Source: Muribaculaceae bacterium
GTDB taxonomy: Bacteria; Bacteroidota; Bacteroidia; Bacteroidales; Muribaculaceae
DNA: 64,000 nucleotides
Reading direction: 5' to 3'
Assembly (NCBI GenBank): GCA_009775225.1
Contig: VSPE01000007.1
Location: 12,512-76,511, forward strand
Part shown: piece after piece, positions 26,004 through 34,385 of the stretch
Layout: every line of letters starts with the position of its first letter
How positions within the stretch are numbered: the first letter of the stretch is position 1
Notes under the pieces: model-generated
Told to the model about the DNA's origin: nothing
Database searches by the model: none
The model's input: only the letters and a program-made list of their open reading frames with translations
Program-made: the position numbers and the translations under genes

Positions 26004-27980
26004 TTAAAGCGGCTTGTATTCCACAAATGCCTCAATGGCTTCATATGATGCCAGTCCGAGGTTTTGATAGAGCTGTGCTGTTGCGCTGTTGCGCTCTTCG
26101 GCACGCTGCCAGAACAGGCGGTCGTCGTCGCCGAGGAAGGGCGCGTTTTCCATTTGGCTCTGGTGTTTGAGAATGGAGTTGCGCTTGAAGCGAAGCTCTT
26201 CGGGCGAAATAGGCACAGCCATTTCGATGTGGTCGATTTCCCATTCGGCCCATGCTCCGCGGTACATCCATATACGGCAGTCGGCCATCCAAGGCTCGTT
26301 TTTAAGCTCGTCGATAGCGGCGAGAACGGCGTCGGTGCAAACCTTGTGTGTGCCGTGGGGGTCGGCGAGGTCGCCTGCCACAAAAATCTGGTGAGGCTTT
26401 ACTTCGCGGAGCAGCTTGATTACGATATCAACGTCTTTCTGCGATAGCTCGCCTTTCTTGATAGTGCCGGTTTCGTAGAACGGCAGGCGCAGGAAGTGGA
26501 TATGACCCGGTTTCACGCCTATGTAGTTGCAGGCAATGGTAGCTTCGGCCTGGCGAATCATAGTTTTGATTTCGCGTATGGCGGCGCTGTCCATGTCGCC
26601 CGGTTTCTTTTGGTTTACAAATTCCTGCACTTCCTTCGAAAGCTTCTCGTAGCCGCCTTCGCCGAAGCCGAAAGCGGGTGCGATTTTATCCATCATCAGG
26701 AAGTAGCGCATCATGTCTTCGTCGCCCACGGCGATGTTGCCCGAGGTCTCGTATGCCACGTGCACGTCGTGCTTTTGGTCTACGAGGCGTTTGAGAGTGC
26801 CGCCCATCGAGATAACGTCGTCGTCGGGGTGGGGCGAGAATACTATCACACGTTTGGGGTAGGGGTTGGCGCGCTCGGGGCGATATGTGTCGTCGGCATT
26901 GGGTTTGCCGCCGGGCCAGCCGGTGATAGTATGCTGCAGGTCGTTGAAAATCTTGATATTCACATTATATGCCGAACCGTAGAGCGCGAGCAGTTCGCCG
27001 AGGCCCCAGTCTTTGTAGTCCTTGTCGGTGAGCTTGAGGATAGGCTTGCCGGTCATCCTGCAAAGCCATACAATGGCGCGGCGTATGAGTTTGTCGTTCC
27101 ACTCGCAGGAAGTCACTTTCCAGGGGTGCGATATGCGGGTGAGGTCTTCGGCGCCGGCCAGGTCGGTGATTACCTTTACGTGCGGGTGGCCCTGAAGGAA
27201 CGATGCGGGCACAGCGGTGGTCGGAGCTTCTTCTACAGTGCGGCGGATAATGTCGGCGCTGTTTTCGCCCCATGCCATTGTGAGCACGCGGCGTGCGCTT
27301 GCTATGTTTGCTATGCCGAGAGTAATCGCCGATGTGGGAGCCTCGTCACAGTTGTAGTCTTTTGCGATGCGGTGGCGTGTCTCATTGCCGAGAAGTACCA
27401 GTCGGCAGTAGCTTGACTGCTGAGAGCCGGGTTCGTTGAATGCGATAGTGCCTGAGGGTGCTATCTCGCACAGGCACACGTCGATGCCGCCTTCTTCGGC
27501 AATGGCGTTCTCGTAGGCCTGGCAGTATTCGTACATCGTATCCTTCGTAATTGCAGGATTGATAGTACGCACGTTCTCGGTTTTGAAGCCTACATGCTTA
27601 AGGAACACATCGTTGAGGCGGGTGAGGGTAGAGGGGCCTCCGGGATTGAGGGGGAAGAATTCGGAAATGTTGAAAATCACAACATTGCTGAAGTCCACCT
27701 TACCTTCTTTGTGGAGGTTGATGAGAGCTGCATAAACACGGTGTGTGCTGTTTCCGGCACCGAGTGCGAGCACGCACTTGCCTTTCATTTCGGTATATCG
27801 CTTGATATACCGTACAATCTCGCCGGCAATGAAGTCGGCCCCGTCGGTGGCTGTCTCGAAGATGCGAGTGTCGAGCTTTTCCTCACGGCGCAGGGCAGCG
27901 AGCTCGATTTCGCTGTCGGGGTTGTAGTACCTCCGGGGAATTCTGTCCAGTTTGATTTGGCTGCTTAAGTCTGTTCTCAT
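26004..27980 (-). CDS. Glucosamine-6-phosphate deaminase/PIG-L deacetylase fusion
   Basis: The 658-residue protein joins an N-terminal NagB-like domain (about 1-280), a linker region of about 90 residues, and a C-terminal PIG-L (LmbE) deacetylase domain (from about residue 375). The PIG-L part shows FSPHPDDDVI with its HPDDD zinc motif and a later DPHGTH. NagB converts glucosamine-6-P to fructose-6-P and ammonia. The second domain could remove acetyl groups from amino sugars, so one protein would combine deacetylation and deamination. This gene form occurs widely in Bacteroidota, usually annotated only as NagB. Both domains look intact. Confidence 0.88.
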   Translation of the reverse strand: MRTDLSSQIKLDRIPRRYYNPDSEIELAALRREEKLDTRIFETATDGADFIAGEIVRYIKRYTEMKGKCVLALGAGNSTHRVYAALINLHKEGKVDFSNVVIFNISEFFPLNPGGPSTLTRLNDVFLKHVGFKTENVRTINPAITKDTMYEYCQAYENAIAEEGGIDVCLCEIAPSGTIAFNEPGSQQSSYCRLVLLGNETRHRIAKDYNCDEAPTSAITLGIANIASARRVLTMAWGENSADIIRRTVEEAPTTAVPASFLQGHPHVKVITDLAGAEDLTRISHPWKVTSCEWNDKLIRRAIVWLCRMTGKPILKLTDKDYKDWGLGELLALYGSAYNVNIKIFNDLQHTITGWPGGKPNADDTYRPERANPYPKRVIVFSPHPDDDVISMGGTLKRLVDQKHDVHVAYETSGNIAVGDEDMMRYFLMMDKIAPAFGFGEGGYEKLSKEVQEFVNQKKPGDMDSAAIREIKTMIRQAEATIACNYIGVKPGHIHFLRLPFYETGTIKKGELSQKDVDIVIKLLREVKPHQIFVAGDLADPHGTHKVCTDAVLAAIDELKNEPWMADCRIWMYRGAWAEWEIDHIEMAVPISPEELRFKRNSILKHQSQMENAPFLGDDDRLFWQRAEERNSATAQLYQNLGLASYEAIEAFVEYKPL

Positions 27981-28073
27981 TTGTCAATAGTTGTCCTACT
28001 TGTATAGGGTATAGCGATAGTGGTTGATTATCAAGAGCTATAGTTGCTATAGGTGTCGTTGTGTACGACCATG

Positions 28074-28081
28074 CAAATTTA
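28074..28081 (-). promoter_or_regulatory. Putative -7 element for the NagB-PIG-L gene
   Basis: TAAATTTG on the minus strand fits TAnnTTTG and lies 93 bases before the ATG at 27980. A good TTTG at 19-21 bases upstream is not seen, so this is a weaker call. The 93-base leader has no evident riboswitch. Confidence 0.4.
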
Positions 28082-28160
28082 TACATTTTTTCGGAGTGAG
28101 ACATACTTTTAATATTAAAAATATGTCACCGATATTTAAAAAATCCTATAGCACACTCTC

Positions 28161-29045
28161 TCAGTCGATATATCGCCGGGTGATGTCGCCGTAAGCTTCG
28201 ATGCGCCTGTCGCGCAGGAATGGCCACCAGCGGCGTACCTGCTCGCTGCGGTGCATGTCGATGTCGATGATTTCAGTGGCTTCCTCGCGGTCGCCGGCCT
28301 TGTACAGGAACTCGCCTTGCGGCCCTGTCACGAAACTCGTGCCCCAGAATTGTATGCCTCCGGTTTGCCCCGAAGGGTCGCTCTCGTGCCCGACACGGTT
28401 TACCGACACCACAGGAAGACCATTGGCTACGGCATGTGCGCGCTGTATTGTCACCCAGGCGTCGCGTTGGCGGGCCTGCTCCTCAGGAGTGTCGCTCGAC
28501 TCCCAGCCTATAGCTGTAGGGTATATGAGAAGGTCGGCGCCGGCAAGGGCCATGAGGCGGGCTGCTTCGGGGTACCATTGGTCCCAGCATACAAGTACTC
28601 CAAGACGTCCCACCGAAGTGTCGATAGGCTTGAAGCCAAGGTCGCCGGGTGTGAAATAGAACTTTTCGTAATATGCGGGGTCGTCGGGAATGTGCATCTT
28701 GCGGTATTTGCCGGCTATCGAGCCGTCGGCTTCGAATACTACGGCGGTGTTGTGGTAGAGTCCGGCGGCGCGGCGCTCGAAAAGCGACGTTACCAGCACC
28801 ACGCCGCACTCGGCGGCCAGGGCGCTGTAGAAGTCGGTGATGTCGCCGGGTATAGGCGTTGCGAGCGAGCAAAGCTCTACGTGCTCTGTCTGGCAGAAGT
28901 AGAGCGAGTCGTGCAGCTCCTGATTCACAATGAGCTTGGCTCCTTTCTCGGCCAGGACGCGTACTTTTTCGGCTATGCGGCGGCGGTTGTCGCTTATATC
29001 AGCGGTATTTTGCTGTTGTATTATACCTACGGGGATTGTCTTCAT
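28161..29045 (-). CDS. aguB: N-carbamoylputrescine amidase
   Basis: This 294-residue nitrilase-superfamily enzyme has the triad Glu43 (QELHD), Lys116 (YRKMHIPDD) and Cys153 (VCWDQWYPE). The segments KFYFTPGDLGF and NRVGHE are typical of N-carbamoylputrescine amidases. It hydrolyses N-carbamoylputrescine to putrescine, CO2 and ammonia, the step after AguA. The aguA gene lies 152 bases away on the same strand. Confidence 0.95.
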   Translation of the reverse strand: MKTIPVGIIQQQNTADISDNRRRIAEKVRVLAEKGAKLIVNQELHDSLYFCQTEHVELCSLATPIPGDITDFYSALAAECGVVLVTSLFERRAAGLYHNTAVVFEADGSIAGKYRKMHIPDDPAYYEKFYFTPGDLGFKPIDTSVGRLGVLVCWDQWYPEAARLMALAGADLLIYPTAIGWESSDTPEEQARQRDAWVTIQRAHAVANGLPVVSVNRVGHESDPSGQTGGIQFWGTSFVTGPQGEFLYKAGDREEATEIIDIDMHRSEQVRRWWPFLRDRRIEAYGDITRRYID

Positions 29046-29197
29046 TTTTTTCAGATGTTAAGAGAGCGTTTGAGTTTTGCTTATGTTAAGATTTAGAGCG
29101 GATTTCCGAGACTGTTTTGAGATTGAATGAAGGAATTATGGGGTTCCATAAAGACTGAATGAACGCTCGCAACAGGCCGGAAAGACCTCTCATGATT

Positions 29198-30259
29198 TCA
29201 TAAAGTTAAATTCAGACATTCTCTAAAAAGGCTTCCGGCCGGAAGCTGCATAGTGGCGCAGTGGAGCGAGCCATGCTGGCGTATGAGGGCGCGGCAGTCT
29301 ACAGGCACGATGTCATAGTCGGGCATGGCTGTGCGCAGAGCCATTTGAGCCATGAGGTCTTTCATGGGCTGCCCGTACACAGGGAGTATCACTGCGCCGT
29401 TCACTATGAGGAAATTTGCGTAAGTGGCAGGCAGGCGGTGCCCGTCGTCGGAGTCGTGGATAGCGTCGGGAAGCGGCAGCTCTACCAGGTGATACGGCTT
29501 TCCGTCGGCCGTGCGCAGTGCCTCGAGGTCTTTTCGCATCAGGGCAAGAGGCTCGTAGTGGCTGTCGTCGGGGTCGGAGCAGCCGGTGTAGAATATCACG
29601 TCGCCAGGAGGCGCGAGGCGTGCCAGTGTGTCAATATGGCCGTCGGTGTCGTCGCCTTCGAGTGCGCCGTGCCACAGCCACAGAACACGCTCCACCCCGA
29701 GGGCATCACGTAGGTATGCCTCGATTTGCTCCTGTGAAAGGTCGCCGTTGCGGTTCGGCGACATCATGCAGTGGTGCGTGGTGATGAGAGTGCCCTTGCC
29801 GTCGCTTTCTATTGCGCCGCCTTCGAGCACGAAGCCGAGGCGGTTACGGCGTCGGCTGCCGAATATGCCGGTGGCAAGCAGCTCGGAGGTGGCGAGGTTA
29901 TCGCGGTCGGCGGCGAATTTCAGCCCCCAGCCGTTGAATTTAAAGTCGTTGGCAGTGAGTGCACCGTCTTGGTCGACAGTGGTGATTGGGCCGTAATCGC
30001 GCGTCCACGTATCGTTGGTGGGCACGTTTATGTAAATTACATTGAGGCCGTTGTCGCCGGAGGGCAGATATTCTGCGGACGGCTCTTCGGGGCCTATCAG
30101 TATCACTTTTGCCCTGGGTGCTATGGCGGCTATAATGTCGGCATAGCAGCGCCGTACTTCATCGAGCATGTATTCCCAGTCGGTGCCGGCATGCGGCCAC
30201 GCCATAAGTATGGCATCGGCGGTTTCCCATTCGGCTGGCAGACGTAGCGTGTTGTTCAT
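29198..30259 (-). CDS. aguA: Agmatine deiminase
   Basis: The 353-residue peptidyl-arginine-deiminase family enzyme has the N-terminal AEWETADAILMAWPH, the DTDGHIDTLARL segment with active-site acidic and His residues, and the catalytic Cys334 in GSLHCATMQLP. It converts agmatine to N-carbamoylputrescine. Together with aguB it forms the agmatine route to putrescine; an arginine decarboxylase is not in this window. Its start overlaps a small upstream gene by four bases. Confidence 0.96.
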   Translation of the reverse strand: MNNTLRLPAEWETADAILMAWPHAGTDWEYMLDEVRRCYADIIAAIAPRAKVILIGPEEPSAEYLPSGDNGLNVIYINVPTNDTWTRDYGPITTVDQDGALTANDFKFNGWGLKFAADRDNLATSELLATGIFGSRRRNRLGFVLEGGAIESDGKGTLITTHHCMMSPNRNGDLSQEQIEAYLRDALGVERVLWLWHGALEGDDTDGHIDTLARLAPPGDVIFYTGCSDPDDSHYEPLALMRKDLEALRTADGKPYHLVELPLPDAIHDSDDGHRLPATYANFLIVNGAVILPVYGQPMKDLMAQMALRTAMPDYDIVPVDCRALIRQHGSLHCATMQLPAGSLFRECLNLTL

Positions 30260-30495
30260 TCTTCGTTGTCGTAGTCGTTGAGGCTATCCCACACGGAGTT
30301 GCGGTCGCTGCAGTATTCTTCGCAGAACTCGGTAAAGGCCGAGCGTTCGGAGGCTCCTTGCTCGTGGCAATATTCTTTGTACTGCTTGCGTAGAGCAGGG
30401 TCATCTACGAGCAGTCGCCTGAATTCGGCTTCGGCCATGTCAATCCCCGGTGCTTCCTCGATTATAGATATGAATATTTCGGTGATGTCGCTCAT
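30256..30495 (-). CDS. Small acidic protein of unknown function linked to aguA
   Basis: This 79-residue protein is acidic and probably helical, and no family was recognised. Cysteines occur in EYCHEQ and EFCEEYCSDR. It overlaps aguA by four bases (ATGA) and has a TATATTTG -7-like element 33 bases upstream, so it probably leads the agu operon. The overlap and the promoter make a real gene likely. A role in polyamine metabolism is not shown. Confidence 0.6.
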   Translation of the reverse strand: MSDITEIFISIIEEAPGIDMAEAEFRRLLVDDPALRKQYKEYCHEQGASERSAFTEFCEEYCSDRNSVWDSLNDYDNEE

Positions 30496-30527
30496 GGTTT
30501 TGATGAGGTAGTAGACTGTTTTGTCGT

Positions 30528-30535
30528 CAAATATA
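30528..30535 (-). promoter_or_regulatory. Putative -7 element of the agu operon
   Basis: TATATTTG on the minus strand fits TAnnTTTG, 33 bases before the small acidic gene. No convincing TTTG was seen at the expected distance. Confidence 0.4.
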
Positions 30536-30686
30536 GGTATAAATAAACAATTTGTAAGGATATCCCGAGTTAAAGAAGCTTAACACTTTTAAGCAGGTCC
30601 TTGTTCGTGGTGTGGCGGCCGCGAACAAATATTGTGGTAAAGCGTTGATATTTTATAGTCTAACTCTCCCAAACATGTCGATTTAT

Positions 30687-31301
30687 ATGAAAAAGATTTT
30701 CTCACTTATGCTTTTGGCTGCGGCCATGCTTACGGCCTGCAGTCCTTTCTCGCTGGTCAATAGCGAGACATATAACGATGCCGACCTGGCTTCCTACAAG
30801 ACTTTCCGTATAGTTACTCCAGACCTCGGTCACCTGCCTCCGGGTATGGAAATGGTCACATACTACAATATCGCAGCCGCTATCCGCGAGCAGATGCTCG
30901 AGCGAGGCTATACCGAAGACCCCGCTTCGCCAATGCTCATAAATATCGGTCTTACCGTACACCGCGAGATTGAGACCGAGCCTGCGCTTCCTCCGGGATA
31001 TGTGCCGTACGCAGGCCCGTACTACAACGGGTATTATCCCTACTTCATGTATCCGCGTAATTACTATTGGGCAAGCTATTATGCCAACGCTAAAGTTATT
31101 ACCGGTATATATAAGGAGGGCGTCCTAACAATGGATATTATCAATATCAACGAAAAGCTGCCGCTCTATTCCGCTTCCGTTGCCACTATTCTTGAAAACG
31201 GAAACAGCCAGTTTCGCAATCTGAAGGGTATAGCAGAGGCCGTACAGACTCTCTTCTCGAAGTTCCCCGTGCCATTGCTCCCGCAGTACCGTACTAAATA
31301 G
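30687..31301 (+). CDS. DUF4136-type lipoprotein
   Basis: This 204-residue protein has a lipoprotein signal: a hydrophobic stretch followed by the lipobox LTAC with Cys18. The mature part fits DUF4136, with YNDADLASYKTFRI after the signal and a C-terminal LYSASVATILENG region. An aromatic segment PYYNGYYPYFMYP lies in the middle. The start at 30687 is chosen since it leaves a normal signal peptide. It precedes the ClC gene by 22 bases. The function of DUF4136 is unknown. Confidence 0.8.
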   Translation: MKKIFSLMLLAAAMLTACSPFSLVNSETYNDADLASYKTFRIVTPDLGHLPPGMEMVTYYNIAAAIREQMLERGYTEDPASPMLINIGLTVHREIETEPALPPGYVPYAGPYYNGYYPYFMYPRNYYWASYYANAKVITGIYKEGVLTMDIININEKLPLYSASVATILENGNSQFRNLKGIAEAVQTLFSKFPVPLLPQYRTK

Positions 31302-31323
31302 GCGCTATGCCACACATTATGTT

Positions 31324-32670
31324 ATGCTTCGCAACAGTCCACATATCTTTTCCGGCAAGGCTCTCGCGCATGGCGCGGGTGCTTTGTCGCGCATGGCTGC
31401 TGTTATGCGTGAACGCATGTCGCCGGGCATTTTTGTGCTGATGCTGGCCGTGTTTATCGGTCTTGTTACGGGTACTATGGCAGTTGTGCTCAAGTGGCTT
31501 GTGAATTATATCGTGGCGAAGCTCACCGGTGGTCTGCATGGCGCCTCCTGGCTTTATCTCCTCTTGCCCGGTGCGGGTATATTTCTGTCGGTGCTTTTTC
31601 AGCGCTATGTGGTAAGGCACCGCATTGAGCACGGCACCGAGGAAATCAAGGCCGACATAGCCGATAAAAACTATTGGCTGCGGCCCTACTTCCTTTATGC
31701 GCCCATGCTTGCAAGTGCCCTCACACTCGGCTTCGGAGGCTCGGCAGGCTCCGAAGGCCCTATTGCCGGAACAGGCGCTGCAGTGGGCAGCAATGTAGGA
31801 CGCATCTTCAGGCTACCGCCAGAAATGGCCATGATGATGGTGGCGCTCGGCGCAGGCGCCGGTATCGCAGGCATATTCAAATCGCCTGTTGGTGGTGTGC
31901 TTTTCACAATCGAAATACTCAGGGTGCAGCTCAGCACCATGCTTGTGGTAGGCTTGTTTGCATCGTGTATCGTTGCGGCTATGACGGCCTATCTGTGGTC
32001 GGGATGCACGCCCGATGTAGCCTTTATCCCGACGGAAAGCTTTGAGCCGTCTATCATCCCGGCCATACTCCTGTTGGGCGTGTTCTGCGGGCTATATGGC
32101 ACTTACTACCGCTACACGGTGCAGCGCACGCGCCGTATGCTCGAAGCGATGCGCAACCACTGGTGGCGCAATCTTACAGCCGCTATAGGGCTGGGGGTGA
32201 TTGTATTTCTTTTCCCAGTACTATACGGCGAGGGCTATGGCATAATAGGCTCTGTAATAAATGAACGTGCCCCCGACCTTTTGCGGAACAGCCTCTTCTC
32301 TTCCGCGCAGGCCCATGTATGGATGATGCCTGTATTTCTTGCCGGTGTGCTGCTACTGAAAGGCATTGCCGCCACACTTACAAACAGCGGTGGTGGCGTG
32401 GCCGGCGATTTCGCGCCAACGCTGTTTGCCGGCTGTATTGCCGGGTTCTTTTTCGCTACGCTCGCCAATCATTTCAGTGCCGGTCTCGACCAGCAGGTGT
32501 TCGCTCTGGCAGGCATGGCCGGGACTATGTCGGCTATCATGCGGGCGCCGCTTATGGCGGTGTTCATCACGGCCGAAATGACATGGAACTACGAGTTTTT
32601 TCTGCCGTTGGCACTGGCGTCTGGTGTCGCCTATCTTATATCACGTCTAATCATTAAACCGTCGGAATAA
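31324..32670 (+). CDS. ClC family chloride channel or H+/Cl- exchanger
   Basis: The 448-residue protein has the ClC fold with about ten membrane helices. The segment FGGSAGSEGPIAGTGAAVG contains the gating glutamate in SEGP, and GAGAGIAGIFKSPVGGVLF follows. It ends after the last helix with no CBS domains. The gating Glu is compatible with either an exchanger or a channel. It lies between a DUF4136 lipoprotein and an AI-2E-type transporter, three bases before the latter, as a plus-strand operon. Confidence 0.93.
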   Translation: MLRNSPHIFSGKALAHGAGALSRMAAVMRERMSPGIFVLMLAVFIGLVTGTMAVVLKWLVNYIVAKLTGGLHGASWLYLLLPGAGIFLSVLFQRYVVRHRIEHGTEEIKADIADKNYWLRPYFLYAPMLASALTLGFGGSAGSEGPIAGTGAAVGSNVGRIFRLPPEMAMMMVALGAGAGIAGIFKSPVGGVLFTIEILRVQLSTMLVVGLFASCIVAAMTAYLWSGCTPDVAFIPTESFEPSIIPAILLLGVFCGLYGTYYRYTVQRTRRMLEAMRNHWWRNLTAAIGLGVIVFLFPVLYGEGYGIIGSVINERAPDLLRNSLFSSAQAHVWMMPVFLAGVLLLKGIAATLTNSGGGVAGDFAPTLFAGCIAGFFFATLANHFSAGLDQQVFALAGMAGTMSAIMRAPLMAVFITAEMTWNYEFFLPLALASGVAYLISRLIIKPSE

Positions 32671-32673
32671 CCT

Positions 32674-33765
32674 ATGGAAGCCAATCTTAAAAAGCGGTAT
32701 TGGACTGTCGACCGCATCATGCAGCTTATCATCGGCGTGGTGCTGGCCACGGGCGTGGTGCTGCTGTTGCGCTATCTCAGCGGTGTACTGCTGCCATTTG
32801 TTGTTGCCTGTTTCATATCATACCTGCTCCAGCCCGTAGTCGACTTCAACCGTCGGCTCACCCATGCAAGAGGGCGAGCCCTGCCCTCGGTGCTGACACT
32901 GGTGGATGCTTCCGTGGTAGTGGCGTTGGTAATCTATATCTTTCTGCCGTCAATAGTGCGCGACCTCGATATGCTCGGAGGCATATTGCGCAGCGTGAGC
33001 GAAGGAAGCAAGCCAATGCCGCGCTTTGTGCTGGTGGCGGTGGATTTCATCGAACGTTATTTCGACCCCGACAATCTGGTGTCGCTGCTCGACGGCTCCC
33101 AGATTACAGATTTGCTGAGCAAAGGCTCATCCTTGCTTGAAGAGTCCCTTGATATAGTCACCGGTCTTGTATCCGTGCTCCTTACGCTCATCTATATAGT
33201 GTTTATCCTCATCGACTATCCGCAAATCTGCCACGGCCTCAAGCTTATATTCCCTGCAAAATACCGCAGCCGCGCAATGGCCGTGGTGCACGACGTGGAG
33301 CACAGCATGAACAGCTACTTCCGAGGGCAGGGGCTTGTGGCCCTATGCGCTATGGTGTTTTACTGCATAGGCTTCAGCTTTGTGGGTCTGCCGCTTGCCG
33401 TTCCTATGGGTCTGCTGGTGGGCATACTCTACATGATACCGTATTTTCAGTATATAACACTGGTGCCCGTGGCCGTAATATGTTTCATCTACACTCTTGG
33501 CGGCACCGAGGCATTCATGCCTCTTATGGGTAAATGTATTTTGGTGTATGCGCTCAGCCAGTCGGTGTGCGACTATGTGATAACGCCTCACGTAATGAAA
33601 CGCGAGATGGGCCTCAATCCCGCCGTCATACTGCTTTCGCTGTCGGTGTGGGGTACCCTGCTCGGCATCATAGGCATGATTATAGCATTGCCGGCCACGG
33701 CCCTCATCATGGCATATTATAAGAAATATATCAGCAATCCGCCGTCGTCGGGAGCGAAACGATAA
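32674..33765 (+). CDS. AI-2E/PerM family transporter (second copy)
   Basis: This 363-residue membrane protein is a paralogue of the protein at 8740-9870 and shares MGLNPAVILLSLSVWGTLLG near the C terminus. Its N-terminal part, VLLPFVVACFISYLLQPVVD, is also related. The substrate is unknown. The gene follows the ClC gene by three bases and is the last in its operon, ending before a two-sided terminator. Confidence 0.87.
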   Translation: MEANLKKRYWTVDRIMQLIIGVVLATGVVLLLRYLSGVLLPFVVACFISYLLQPVVDFNRRLTHARGRALPSVLTLVDASVVVALVIYIFLPSIVRDLDMLGGILRSVSEGSKPMPRFVLVAVDFIERYFDPDNLVSLLDGSQITDLLSKGSSLLEESLDIVTGLVSVLLTLIYIVFILIDYPQICHGLKLIFPAKYRSRAMAVVHDVEHSMNSYFRGQGLVALCAMVFYCIGFSFVGLPLAVPMGLLVGILYMIPYFQYITLVPVAVICFIYTLGGTEAFMPLMGKCILVYALSQSVCDYVITPHVMKREMGLNPAVILLSLSVWGTLLGIIGMIIALPATALIMAYYKKYISNPPSSGAKR

Positions 33766-33770
33766 AAAAG

Positions 33771-33820
33771 CACTTCCCTTCCCTTGGCGCATCGGCATCA
33801 TAGGAAGGGAAGCGGAAGTG
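33771..33820. terminator. Bidirectional terminator between the AI-2E-type gene and tpx
   Basis: The arms CACTTCCCTTCCCTT (33771-33785) and its partner at 33805-33820 pair over 15 bp with a single bulged C. The 3' arm is purine-rich, and a run of six A precedes the 5' arm, giving a T tract on the minus strand. It would serve both converging operons. Confidence 0.65.
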
Positions 33821-33839
33821 GCGGGTCTGAATACGGATA

Positions 33840-34340
33840 TTATCGCAGCACCGAAATGGCTCCTTCGTAGTCGGGCTCGTTGGTTATTTCCTCCACAAGG
33901 TCAGAGAATATTACTTTGTGGTTCTCGTCCATTACTATTACGGCACGGGCAAGAAGTCCTGCGAGAGGGCCGTCTATGAGTTGCAGTCCGTACTGCTGTG
34001 CGAACTCGGGTGAGCGGAACGCCGATGCCGCCGTCACGTTCTCTATGCCTTCCGCGGTGCAGAAGCGGCTCATGGCGAAGGGCAAATCCATCGACACGCA
34101 GATTACCGCCGTATTGTCGAGATTCGACGCCTCTACGTTGAAGCGGCGTACCGATGCCGCGCACACGGGTGTGTCGAGGCTCGGGAACACGTTCAGTACA
34201 ATACGCTTGCCGTCATAGTCCTTGCAGCTTATGTCGGCGAGGTCTTTGCTTACGAGTTTGAAGCACGGAGCGGTGCTGCCTGCAGCGGGTATGTTGCCGT
34301 AGGTATGGCACGGTGTGCCTTTGAAGAATACAGTTTCCAT
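33840..34340 (-). CDS. tpx: Thiol peroxidase (atypical 2-Cys peroxiredoxin)
   Basis: The 166-residue protein has the peroxidatic Cys60 in PSLDTPVC and the resolving Cys94 in RFCTAEG, both at Tpx positions. It reduces peroxides using thioredoxin. It lies 45 bases after the LolA-like/thioredoxin-fold gene on the same strand. Confidence 0.95.
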   Translation of the reverse strand: METVFFKGTPCHTYGNIPAAGSTAPCFKLVSKDLADISCKDYDGKRIVLNVFPSLDTPVCAASVRRFNVEASNLDNTAVICVSMDLPFAMSRFCTAEGIENVTAASAFRSPEFAQQYGLQLIDGPLAGLLARAVIVMDENHKVIFSDLVEEITNEPDYEGAISVLR

Positions 34341-34385
34341 ATAGTGTAGTTTGTTGAATTAAAATCGGCAGTCGGTGCCTGAAGC

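Noticed and set aside
25931..26383. Minus-strand open frame of 150 codons overlapping the NagB-PIG-L C-terminus
   Set aside because: It overlaps a well-supported gene in another frame and ends in the hairpin terminator; it has no motif or start signal.
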